A stretch of 14,330 nt of DNA from JAWWPY01 sp964412845. Its GTDB lineage: Bacteria; Actinomycetota; Actinomycetes; Streptosporangiales; Streptosporangiaceae. The stretch spans positions 1-14,330 of the forward strand of contig CAYPQM010000167.1 of the NCBI GenBank assembly GCA_964412845.1, read 5' to 3'. A program made the position numbers and the translations under genes. The notes under the pieces were generated by a model, which ran no database searches, was not told the origin of the DNA, and worked only from the letters and a program-made list of their open reading frames with translations. Positions 6,176 to 13,312 of the stretch are shown piece by piece. Every line of letters starts with the position of its first letter. The stretch's first letter is position 1.

Positions 6176-8098
6176 TCAGGCCTGCGGGTGGTTCGCCAAC
6201 TCGGGGGTGAGCCGGGCCACTGCCTCGGTGATCTTCCGGGCCAGGTGCTGCGGGTTGAGGCCCACCTGGTCCAGGATCTCCTCACGCTTGCCGTGCGGCA
6301 GGAACTCCAGAGGCAGGCCGAACGTCTTCACCGGTGTCGGCACGTCCGCCTCACGCAGCAGACGGCAGACCGCATCGCCGAATCCGCCCGCCACGCCGTT
6401 GTCCTCAACCGTCACCACGAGCCTGGCCTGACGGGCCGCATCCGCGAGCGCGGCGTCCACCGGCTTGACCCAGCGCGGGTCGATCACGGTCACCCCGATG
6501 CCCTGGTCGGCCAGCCTGACCGCGGCCTCCAGGCAGTCCAGGGCCATCGGCCCGGCCCCGATCAGCAGCACGTCCGGGGCCGCGCCGCCGTCCGGGCGCC
6601 GCAGCACGTCCATCGAGCCGAGCTTGCCGATCGCCTCGACCTCGCCGCCGACCGTCCCCTTGGGATAGCGCAGGACCGTCGGGCCATCGCTCACCGCCAC
6701 TGCCTCGTTGAGCAGCTCACCGATGCGGACGGCGTCCCGCGGGGCCGCGATCCGCAGGCCCGGCACCACCTGGAGGATCGAGCCATCCCACATGCCATGG
6801 TGACTTGACCCGTCCGGGCCGGTCACCCCGGCGCGGTCCAGCGCGATCGTGACCGGCAGCTTGTGCAGGGCCACGTCCATCAGCAGCTGGTCGAACGCGC
6901 GGTTGAGGAACGTCGCGTAGATCGCGACCACCGGATGCAGGCCGCCCATGGCCAGGCCCGCCGCGCTGGTCATGGCGTGCTGCTCGGCGATGCCCACATC
7001 GAACACGCGCTCGGGGTAGGCCTGCGCGAACGCGGCCAGGCCGGTCGGGTGCAGCATCGCCGCGGTGATCGCGACAACATCCGGCCGCCGGGCCCCGATC
7101 GCGGCCAGCTCGTCGCCGAAAACCGCGGACCAGGTCTGCTTGGCCGCGGCGGGGCGGGCACCGGGCTGCGCCGACACCACCGGGGCGGCCGGCGGGACCT
7201 GGTGCAGCCGGTCTTCCTCGTTCTGCTCGGCGAGCTCGTAGCCGAATCCCTTGCGGGTGATCACGTGCACGAGCACCGGGCCGCCGAAGTCACCGGCCCG
7301 GCGCAGCGCATGCTCGATCAGCTGCTCGTCGTGACCGTCGATGGGCCCGAGGTACTTCAGGCCCAGGTCCTCGAAGAGCACCTGGGGCTGCAGCACATCC
7401 TTGATGCCCTTCTTGATGCCGTGCAGCGTCTCGTAGACCGGGGCGCCGACCAGCGGGGTGCGGGACAGCGTCGTCTTGATGTAGTCCAGCACGTTCTCAT
7501 ACCGCTGCGTTACCCGGACCGACGCAAGGTGGTTGGCCAGCCCGCCGATCGTCGGCTGGTAGGACCGGCCGTTGTCGTTGACCACGATGACCAGGCGCGA
7601 GTCGCGGGATGCGGCGATATTGTTCAGCGCCTCCCAGGCCATGCCGCCGGTCAGCGCACCGTCGCCGATGATCGCCACCACGGTGCGGTCCGACTCGCCA
7701 CGCAGTGTGTACGCCTTGGCCAGCCCATCCGCGTAGGACAGGCTGGTGGAGGCGTGCGAGTTCTCCACCACGTCGTGCTCGGACTCGGCCCGGCACGGGT
7801 AGCCGGACAGGCCACCGCGCTGGCGCAGGGTCCCGAAGGCAGCCAGCCGGCCGGTGAGCAGTTTGTGCACGTACGACTGATGGCCGGTGTCGAAGACGAT
7901 CCGGTCTTTCGGTGAGTCGAAGACCCGGTGCACCGCAATGGTGAGTTCGACCACCCCGAGGTTCGGGCCGAGATGGCCGCCTGCCTCGGACACCACCCGG
8001 ATGAGGTAGTCACGGATCTCACCGGCGAGGACGGGCAACTGCTCGGCGTCGAGTGCCTTGAGGTCGCGCGGGCCGGCGATGGACTCCAGCAAGGTCAC
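6176..8098 (-). CDS. dxs: 1-deoxy-D-xylulose-5-phosphate synthase
   Basis: Condenses pyruvate with glyceraldehyde 3-phosphate to give DXP, the first step of the MEP isoprenoid pathway and a feed for thiamine and pyridoxal phosphate. The 640 residues match the family length. H42 in GHLGPNLG and H73 in TGHQSYVHK are the substrate/cofactor histidines. The thiamine-diphosphate motif begins with GDG at 145-147 and ends with NDN at 174-176. The transketolase-like pyrimidine domain carries the catalytic glutamate E372 in GIAEQHAM, and a C-terminal domain completes the protein. The start is a GTG at 8096-8098, 8 bases after GAGGAG. It lies 104 bases downstream of an MFS gene and 19 bases upstream of fprA. 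No frameshift or missing key residue was seen. Confidence 0.97.
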   Translation of the reverse strand: MTLLESIAGPRDLKALDAEQLPVLAGEIRDYLIRVVSEAGGHLGPNLGVVELTIAVHRVFDSPKDRIVFDTGHQSYVHKLLTGRLAAFGTLRQRGGLSGYPCRAESEHDVVENSHASTSLSYADGLAKAYTLRGESDRTVVAIIGDGALTGGMAWEALNNIAASRDSRLVIVVNDNGRSYQPTIGGLANHLASVRVTQRYENVLDYIKTTLSRTPLVGAPVYETLHGIKKGIKDVLQPQVLFEDLGLKYLGPIDGHDEQLIEHALRRAGDFGGPVLVHVITRKGFGYELAEQNEEDRLHQVPPAAPVVSAQPGARPAAAKQTWSAVFGDELAAIGARRPDVVAITAAMLHPTGLAAFAQAYPERVFDVGIAEQHAMTSAAGLAMGGLHPVVAIYATFLNRAFDQLLMDVALHKLPVTIALDRAGVTGPDGSSHHGMWDGSILQVVPGLRIAAPRDAVRIGELLNEAVAVSDGPTVLRYPKGTVGGEVEAIGKLGSMDVLRRPDGGAAPDVLLIGAGPMALDCLEAAVRLADQGIGVTVIDPRWVKPVDAALADAARQARLVVTVEDNGVAGGFGDAVCRLLREADVPTPVKTFGLPLEFLPHGKREEILDQVGLNPQHLARKITEAVARLTPELANHPQA

Positions 8099-8202
8099 CT
8101 GGTCTGCTCCTCATCGTCGTCGTGCTGGCGCGGGCGGCCGCCCCCCACGTGCGCCGGACCAGGGACATTCTGGCCGGTGCGGCGCGGGAACCAGTGCCGA
8201 GT

Positions 8203-9528
8203 CTATTTCGGCCGGCCTGCGGGCCGCACGAAAGGCTCGCCACTACCCGGCAGCACCACCTCCGGCCCTGGATCCGGGGGCTGCGGTCCATCATGCACCG
8301 ATACGGCGCCTGTTGCCCGGATCGTGCGCACCTCGCGCGGAATCAGCGCCAGCGCGGACGCCACGATGATCACCGCTGCGGCGCCGTAATCGGTGGCCGG
8401 GACCCCCACCGCCCCGGCCACCGGGCCCGCGACGAGCGCGCCGACCGGCATGGCGATCACGCTGCCGAGCGCATCGTAGGAGGTGACCCGGGCCAGCTTG
8501 GCCCGGGGAATGTTCCTGGCCAGGGCGACGGTCCACTGCACCATCGTGATCTCCAGGGTGATGCCCAGGAGGAACGCGGCCAGGCAGACCAGGGGCAGCG
8601 GCCAGAGCATGCCCAGGGACAGCGGGGAGACCGCCATCGCCGCGCCGATGAGGACCACGAACAGCATCGGCCGGCGAGGACTGAACCGCAGCGAGGCCAG
8701 GCCGCCGCCGATCAGGCCGACCGACTCGGCGGCGGTGATGGCCCCCCACGCCGCCGGGCCGCCGAGGTCGGTCCTGGCGACCACGGGTCCGAGCACCTCG
8801 AAGCTCCCGTACCAGGCCGCCAGGAGCACGCCGTACTGGGCCACGATGACCCACAGCCAGGTGTGCGAGCGGAACTCCGACCAGCCATCCCGTATTTCCC
8901 TGAGCATGCTCGAGCCGTGCCGCCGCTCGTTCCCGCCCGACCGGATGGCCAGCAGCAGCGGTACCGAGCCCAGCATGCCGACGCCGCAGGTGGCCAGGGC
9001 CCAGCCCGGCCCCGCGGCGGCCACGAACAGCCCGGCCACGGCGGCGCCGGCCATCTGCGCGGTGTTCATCGCCAGCCGGCTCATCGCGCTGGCCTCCTGC
9101 AGCAGGTCGCCGGGCACCAGCCTGGGCAGCAGCGCCGCCGACGCCGGGTAGAAGACCGCCATGCCGGAGCCGGTCACCATCTCCAGCAGGATCATCAGCA
9201 GCACGTGCGGGCGGGTGGTCAGCACCAGGATGCCGAACGTCCCCTCGCCCGCCGCGATCATCACGTTGGCCGCGATGATCACCCGCTGCGGCGCGACCCG
9301 GTCCGCGACCACGCCGCCGACCAGGGCGAAGATCAGCGATGGCGCGATCTGGGCGGCCAGCACGTAGGACAGGTCCGCCGTGGACCCGGTGATATCGAGC
9401 ACCGCGAACGAGACGCCGACCAGTGAGAAGGCGAACGCCGCGGGCGCCAGCAGGCGGTCCGCCAGGAGCAGCCGGAAGTCGCGGATCGCGAGGACCGGAA
9501 ACCGGCGCGCAAACACTTGCCACGCCAT
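8203..9528 (-). CDS. MFS transporter, MFS_3 / EntS-like exporter
   Basis: 441-residue inner-membrane protein with about 12 hydrophobic segments. The N-terminal topology is that of the MFS_3 group: AIRDFRLLLADRLL (14-27) before the first long hydrophobic segment, and a motif-A-like loop GGVVADRVAPQRV (71-83) between segments 2 and 3. A charged central loop at 197-221 divides the two halves. Members of this group export siderophores or drugs, but many are uncharacterised, and no substrate can be read here. The C-terminal tail (about 405-441) is proline-rich and looks disordered. The start is the ATG at 9526-9528, with only a weak GGGCGG upstream. Two tandem palindromes 77-111 bases upstream suggest regulation. 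It is flanked by xylA (upstream) and dxs (downstream) on the same strand; a functional link to either is not evident. Confidence 0.85.
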   Translation of the reverse strand: MAWQVFARRFPVLAIRDFRLLLADRLLAPAAFAFSLVGVSFAVLDITGSTADLSYVLAAQIAPSLIFALVGGVVADRVAPQRVIIAANVMIAAGEGTFGILVLTTRPHVLLMILLEMVTGSGMAVFYPASAALLPRLVPGDLLQEASAMSRLAMNTAQMAGAAVAGLFVAAAGPGWALATCGVGMLGSVPLLLAIRSGGNERRHGSSMLREIRDGWSEFRSHTWLWVIVAQYGVLLAAWYGSFEVLGPVVARTDLGGPAAWGAITAAESVGLIGGGLASLRFSPRRPMLFVVLIGAAMAVSPLSLGMLWPLPLVCLAAFLLGITLEITMVQWTVALARNIPRAKLARVTSYDALGSVIAMPVGALVAGPVAGAVGVPATDYGAAAVIIVASALALIPREVRTIRATGAVSVHDGPQPPDPGPEVVLPGSGEPFVRPAGRPK

Positions 9529-9604
9529 GACCAGCCGCCCGATCTGTCTGTGCGGAGCGCCCGCCGACCGAGCGGAGACCGCCCCCTGACGCTAACCGGG
9601 CCTA

Positions 9605-9617
9605 TTGCCGTAGGCAA
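9605..9617. promoter_or_regulatory. 13-bp palindrome, operator-like, copy 1
   Basis: TTGCC GTA GGCAA is a perfect 5+5 inverted repeat around a 3-base centre, 77 bases upstream of the minus-strand MFS start. It repeats with one change 22 bp further upstream (9627-9639). Its size and placement fit a transcription-factor site for the MFS gene. The binding protein is not identifiable. Confidence 0.5.
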
Positions 9618-9626
9618 CCCCCTGTT

Positions 9627-9639
9627 TTACCGTAGGCAA
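9627..9639. promoter_or_regulatory. 13-bp palindrome, operator-like, copy 2
   Basis: TTACC GTA GGCAA differs from copy 1 by one base in one arm. The shared 13-base core CCGTAGGCAACCC (9608-9620 and 9630-9642) is followed in both copies by a TTGTTT/CTGTTT-like run, so the repeat extends beyond the palindrome. The 22-bp period puts both copies on nearly the same face of the helix. Confidence 0.5.
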
Positions 9640-9710
9640 CCCTTGTTTCCCATCCCCCCCACCTGACCCTCCGCAGCACACCTGCCCCGGTCCCCGGGAC
9701 GGCGTGAGAT

Positions 9711-9759
9711 GCGCTTTGCTGTCGTTCCAACGACGGTTGAAGCGATTTACTGTCGTTGC
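9711..9759. repeat. imperfect direct repeats with GTCGTT/AACGAC arms past xylA
   Basis: Two 18-base copies at 9711-9728 and 9742-9759 agree at 15 positions and start 31 bp apart. Each contains CTGTCGTT. Between them, AACGAC (9729-9734) pairs with GTCGTT at either 9721-9726 (2-base centre) or 9752-9757 (17-base loop). The second copy ends 3 bases past the xylA stop, so the element may be a transcript-end structure or a protein-binding site. Confidence 0.45.
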
Positions 9760-9762
9760 CGG

Positions 9763-10926
9763 CTAACGGACGCCGTAGAGGTGCTCCAGGGCCAGCTGGT
9801 CGAGGTGCTCGAAGGCCATGCCCCGGTCGGCGAGCGCGCCGATGTCGGGCGTGAAGCCCTGGACGTCGCGCCAGGTCTCGCCGTCGGCCAGGGTCGGCCG
9901 GGCCAGCTCGGCCACCTGCGAGGCCGCCAGCGCCTCGATCACCTCGGGGTCGGCCCGGAAGGCGCGGACCTTGGCCCGCAGGATCAGGTAGTTGCGCATG
10001 CAGGCAGCGGCGGAATCCCAGACGCCGTCATCATCCTCGGTGCGCGGCGGCTTGTAGTCGAAGTGCACCGGCCCGTCATAGCCACCGGCCTCCAGGGCGT
10101 CCACCACCCAGAACGCGCCGCGGCCGTTCCCCGCGCCAAACCGCAGGTCCTGGTCGTAGCGCGGCCCGTTCTGGCCGTTCAGGTCGATGTGGAACAGCTT
10201 GCCGTGCCAGAGTGCCTGGGTGATGCCATGGGCGTAGTTGAGGCTGGCCATCTCCTCGTGCCCGATCTCCGGGTTGATCCCGACCATCTCGGCATGCTCC
10301 AGCTCGTTGATGAAGGCCAGGGCGTGCCCGGCGGTCGGCAGCAGGATGTCACCGCGTGGCTCGTTGGGCTTCGGCTCGATCGCGAACCGCAGGCTGTATC
10401 CCTGGTCGATGACGTAGCCGGACAGGATGTCCATGGCCTCCTTGTACCGCTGCAGCGCGGCCCGGATGTCCTTGGCGGCTCCTGACTCGGCGCCCTCCCG
10501 GCCGCCCCAGAACACGTACACCCCGGCGCCGAGTTCCGCGGCCAGGTCCAGGTTGCGCATCACCTTGGCCAGGGCGAAGCGACGCACGTCCCGGTTGTTG
10601 GCGGTGAACGCGCCCTCCTTGAACATCGGGTGCGAGAACAGGTTCGTCGTCGCGGTCGTCACGACCAGGCCAGTCTCCGCCAGCGCCTGGCGGAAATCGG
10701 CGATCTTCTTGTCCCGCTCCGCGTCGCTCGCGTCGAAATCGAACACGTCGTTGTCATGAAAGTTCACCCCGTACGCGCCGAGCTCGGCCAGCTTGCGCAC
10801 CGCACGGTCGGCAGCCATGGGCGGGCGCACCGCCGGGCCGAAAACCTCCACCCCCTGCCACCCGACTGTCCAGATGCCGAACGAGAATTTGTCGGCTGGA
10901 GACGGCACGTAGGCATCTGTGCTCAC
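9763..10926 (-). CDS. xylA: xylose isomerase
   Basis: Interconverts D-xylose and D-xylulose in the cytosol with two divalent metals; it also isomerises glucose to fructose. The 387 residues match the short actinobacterial (class I) enzyme. The catalytic pair H57/D60 lies in FHDND (56-60). The metal-1 ligands are E184 (IEPKPNEPRGD, with the conserved K186), E220, D248 (HIDLNGQ) and D290 (HFDYKPPRTED). The metal-2 ligands are H223 (NPEIGHEEM) and D258/D260 (YDQDLRFGAG). All expected residues are present. The start is a GTG at 10924-10926, 7 bases after AAGGA, and this ribosome site overlaps the end of xylB. The gap to the xylB stop is 3 bases, so the genes form an operon in the order xylB-xylA and are likely translationally linked. 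Confidence 0.97.
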   Translation of the reverse strand: MSTDAYVPSPADKFSFGIWTVGWQGVEVFGPAVRPPMAADRAVRKLAELGAYGVNFHDNDVFDFDASDAERDKKIADFRQALAETGLVVTTATTNLFSHPMFKEGAFTANNRDVRRFALAKVMRNLDLAAELGAGVYVFWGGREGAESGAAKDIRAALQRYKEAMDILSGYVIDQGYSLRFAIEPKPNEPRGDILLPTAGHALAFINELEHAEMVGINPEIGHEEMASLNYAHGITQALWHGKLFHIDLNGQNGPRYDQDLRFGAGNGRGAFWVVDALEAGGYDGPVHFDYKPPRTEDDDGVWDSAAACMRNYLILRAKVRAFRADPEVIEALAASQVAELARPTLADGETWRDVQGFTPDIGALADRGMAFEHLDQLALEHLYGVR

Positions 10927-10929
10927 GGG

Positions 10930-12315
10930 TCAGTCCTTCCCTTCCCAGGTGGTGGTGGCTTCACGGAGCGCGGCAAGTCTGGATCGGATGGCAGGCTGCG
11001 GTGGCCCGGTGTACTCCCGCACACCGCGGCGGGGCCAGTCCGGCGGGTCCGGGGTGCCGGCCAGCACCCAGGCGGCCTGCCGGGCCGCGCCCAGGGCGAC
11101 GTACTCCTCGGGCTCCGGCACGGCGACCGGCACGCCGAAGATGCCGGGCGCGATGGCGCGGACCGCGGGCGAGCGTGCCCCGCCGCCGATCAGCAGCACC
11201 CGGCGGCGCTCGACACCCTGTGCGGCAACCAGGTCAGCCGCCTCGGCCAGCGTGGCCAGCACGGCTTCAACCGCGGCCCGGGCGAGATTCTGGCTGGTGG
11301 CGTTCTGCGTCGTCAGGCCGCGCAGCACGCCGGTCGCGTCCGGGCGGTTCGGGGTCCGCTCGCCGTCCAGGTAGGGCAGCAGGGTGATGCCACCCGCGCC
11401 GGGCTGGGCGGCTAGCGCCTGGTCGTTGAGGCCGGCCAGGTCGGTGCCGATCAGCGAGGCCGTCGCGGCCAGCACCAGGCCCGCGTTGACGGTGGCGATC
11501 AGGGGCAGGAAGCGCCCGGTCGCGTCCGCGAATCCGGCCACGGCCCCTGAGGCGTCGGCGGCGGGCACCGAGGTGACCGCGTACGCGGTCCCGGATGTCC
11601 CGATGGAGATGACCATCTCGCCGGGCTCGAGGCCAAGCCCGAGGGCCGCGCCCATGTTGTCGCCAGTGCCCGGCGCGAGCACCGCCCCGGTGGGGGTCTG
11701 GCCCACCACCCCGGCCGGTGCCGCGACCCGGGGCAGCCCCGGTTCGTGACCCAGCGCCGCCGCGGCGAGATCGGGCCGCCAGCGCCCCGTGGCCGGGGTG
11801 AAGTAGCCGGTGCCGGACGCGTCGCCCCGGTCGGTCACCGGCTCGGTCGCGCCGAGCCGCCAGGTCAGCCAGTCGTGGGGCAGCAGCACCAGCCGGGTGC
11901 GCGCCGCGTGCTCCGGCTCGTGATCCGCGAGCCAGCGCAGCTTGGTGACGGTGAACGAGCCGTTCGGCACGCTCCCGGTGTGCTCAGCCCACCAGGCAGG
12001 CCCCCCATGTTCGGCGATCAGCGCCCGGGCCGCCGCGGCCGACCGCAGGTCGTTCCAGAGCAGCGCGGGCCTGATAACGTCGCCGGCCTCATCCAGGACG
12101 ACCATGCCGTGCTGCTGGCCCGCGACGCCGATCGCGTCCGCCCGGTCCAGCAGCCCGTCCCCGGCCTGCTGCAGCGCGGACCACCAGGCGGCCGGATCGC
12201 ACTCTGTGCCCCCGGGGTGCGGCGCGCTGCCCCGCGCGACGACCTCGCCGTCCTCGGCGCGGCACAGCAAGATCTTCGTGGACTGCGTCGAGGAGTCCAC
12301 CCCGGCCACGAGCAT
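10930..12315 (-). CDS. xylB: xylulokinase (FGGY family)
   Basis: Phosphorylates D-xylulose with ATP to D-xylulose 5-phosphate, the entry to the pentose phosphate pathway. The 461-residue product has the actin-like FGGY fold. The N-domain begins with VAGVDSSTQSTKI (phosphate-1 loop), followed by the sugar-binding segment GVAGQQHGMVVLD (63-75) and LLWNDLR (85-91). The C-domain has PGTGDNMGAALG with the catalytic base Asp219, the ISIGTSGTAY loop and LIGGGARSP near the adenosine site. The ATG at 12313-12315 is chosen because GGGAGG lies 7-8 bases upstream; an in-frame GTG at 12330 would add five residues but would place that ribosome site inside the gene. It is the first gene of xylB-xylA. No xylose transporter or ROK-type XylR is in this window, so control probably comes from elsewhere. 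FGGY specificity is inferred partly from xylA. Confidence 0.95.
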   Translation of the reverse strand: MLVAGVDSSTQSTKILLCRAEDGEVVARGSAPHPGGTECDPAAWWSALQQAGDGLLDRADAIGVAGQQHGMVVLDEAGDVIRPALLWNDLRSAAAARALIAEHGGPAWWAEHTGSVPNGSFTVTKLRWLADHEPEHAARTRLVLLPHDWLTWRLGATEPVTDRGDASGTGYFTPATGRWRPDLAAAALGHEPGLPRVAAPAGVVGQTPTGAVLAPGTGDNMGAALGLGLEPGEMVISIGTSGTAYAVTSVPAADASGAVAGFADATGRFLPLIATVNAGLVLAATASLIGTDLAGLNDQALAAQPGAGGITLLPYLDGERTPNRPDATGVLRGLTTQNATSQNLARAAVEAVLATLAEAADLVAAQGVERRRVLLIGGGARSPAVRAIAPGIFGVPVAVPEPEEYVALGAARQAAWVLAGTPDPPDWPRRGVREYTGPPQPAIRSRLAALREATTTWEGKD

Positions 12316-12597
12316 GCGCACCCCTCCCACGCTGACGGAACGAAACCCTACTCAGTCGCCCGCCTGCCGCGCCGTGCGGACACCGCACCAGGGACCGATG
12401 TGCCCGCTGGTCTGCGTGTCGTTGAACGCCGGCGCCATCCAGATCTGGTTATGCGCATGCACCGCCGCGCCCATGGCCCTGGGCTTGCCGCCCCACCCGG
12501 GGTAGGTTGCGGGACTGCTCGGCGGCGAGGCCCTGGACCGGGATGCCGGTCTCGGCGGCACGTCCTTGAGGTTGCGGTGGCGGTACCACTTTCTGGC
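12316..12597. other. xylB upstream region, no recognised gene
   Basis: This stretch lies between the xylB start and the TetR stop. A 69-codon frame with a GTG start runs at 12352-12561 on the minus strand. It has an AAGGA abutting the start (too close) and contains HAHNQIWMAPAFNDTQ near its middle, which I do not recognise. Proline/serine/arginine-rich residues at its front suggest it is not coding, but a decayed gene remnant is possible. Nearer xylB, TAGGGT at about 12345-12350 (minus sense) resembles a -10 box, without a matching -35. Confidence 0.35.
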
Positions 12598-13203
12598 CTA
12601 CCTCGGGCGGTTGATGGCGACGAGGGGCATGAACAGGTCGTCCACGATCGCGAGGACCCGCTCCGGCGGAATCGGCTTGTAGGTCATCAGCATGTCGTGG
12701 CGCATCAGGTCGAACGGCATGGTCAGGACGACCGGGGGAATGCGGTTGAGGTCGATCTCGCCGCGCTCGTGCGCTCGGGCGAAGATCTGGGCTGACCACA
12801 GCGGGCGGTCGGCCATGACCTTCTCGCGCACCTGGGCCGGGGTGAGGCCGGTGCCGGCCAGCAGTCCGGAGAACGCGGCGCCGGCGATGGCGGCGAAGCT
12901 GACCCGCGTGCTGCTGGCACTGCCGAGCAGCGCGATCATGTCGCCGCGCAGGCTCCCGGTATCGGGGATCTCGACGGGATGCGTCGTGCCGTAGTGGCCG
13001 ATAGCGGCGATCACCAGGTCGTCCTTGTTGGGCCAGCGCCGGTACAGCACCGCCACCCCCGTCTTCGCGCGGGCGGCGACCGACTCCATCGTCAGCCTGG
13101 CGAAGCCGGCCTCGACGAGCTCCTGCCACGTGGCCTCCAGCAGCGCGGCCTCCAGTTCCTCCCCGCGCCGCCGTTGCCGGGTCCGTTGCGCCTGCTCGGT
13201 CAT
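12598..13203 (-). CDS. TetR-family transcriptional repressor
   Basis: 201-residue DNA-binding regulator. The N-terminal TetR domain has a helix ELEAALLEATWQELVEAGF (16-34) and then the helix-turn-helix. The latter runs from LTMESVAARAKTGVAVLYRRWPNK (37-60), where the recognition helix is followed by the family's YRRWPNKDDL. The C-terminal half (about 75-201) is a ligand-binding and dimerisation domain of unknown specificity. It is divergent from a DHA2 MFS transporter, the standard arrangement for a repressor that controls its own efflux pump. The start is uncertain. The ATG at 13201-13203 gives the usual short basic tail; ATGs at 13215 and 13248 are in frame, but neither has a well-spaced ribosome site. 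Two operator-like sites lie in the divergent region, the nearer one overlapping the most upstream ATG. Confidence 0.9.
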   Translation of the reverse strand: MTEQAQRTRQRRRGEELEAALLEATWQELVEAGFARLTMESVAARAKTGVAVLYRRWPNKDDLVIAAIGHYGTTHPVEIPDTGSLRGDMIALLGSASSTRVSFAAIAGAAFSGLLAGTGLTPAQVREKVMADRPLWSAQIFARAHERGEIDLNRIPPVVLTMPFDLMRHDMLMTYKPIPPERVLAIVDDLFMPLVAINRPR

Positions 13204-13231
13204 GGCAGCCAGCATAGCGACCCAGGGAGGA

Positions 13232-13255
13232 TTAAGAGAGGTTTGCATTCCTTAA
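13232..13255. promoter_or_regulatory. TetR operator-like site 2 (imperfect)
   Basis: A 24-bp site with half-sites TTAAGAGA (13232-13239) and TTCCTTAA (13248-13255) and an 8-base centre. It has the same geometry as the perfect site at 13274-13297 and matches it at 16 of 24 positions. It covers the predicted -35 box of the MFS promoter and the most upstream TetR ATG, so occupancy could repress both genes. Confidence 0.5.
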
Positions 13256-13271
13256 CGGCCTGCCCTACGCT
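13243..13271 (+). promoter_or_regulatory. predicted promoter of the DHA2 MFS gene
   Basis: TTGCAT (13243-13248) and TACGCT (13266-13271) are separated by 17 bases. They match the sigma-70-type TTGACA and TAnnnT patterns at the most important positions. Transcription would start near 13278, inside the perfect operator-like palindrome, about 35 bases before the ATG. Confidence 0.5.
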
Positions 13272-13273
13272 TC

Positions 13274-13297
13274 ATAAGAGACGGATTCATCTCTTAT
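13274..13297. promoter_or_regulatory. TetR operator-like site 1 (perfect palindrome)
   Basis: ATAAGAGA (13274-13281) and TCTCTTAT (13290-13297) form a perfect 8-bp inverted repeat with an 8-base centre, strikingly AT-rich for this genome. It lies between the divergent tetR and MFS genes, directly after the predicted -10 box and just before the MFS ribosome site (AGGAGG, 13301-13306). This is where a TetR-family repressor of the pump would be expected to bind. Confidence 0.72.
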
Positions 13298-13312
13298 AGA
13301 AGGAGGGGCGGC

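Noticed and set aside
8099..8205. TAGACT as a -10 box for dxs
   Set aside because: The TAG is the stop codon of the MFS gene, and no -35 sequence lies at a suitable distance upstream.
8122..9426. Long plus-strand and alternative minus-strand frames across the MFS gene
   Set aside because: Translations are Arg/Gly/Ala/His-rich and non-hydrophobic, whereas the chosen minus frame gives a clean membrane protein.
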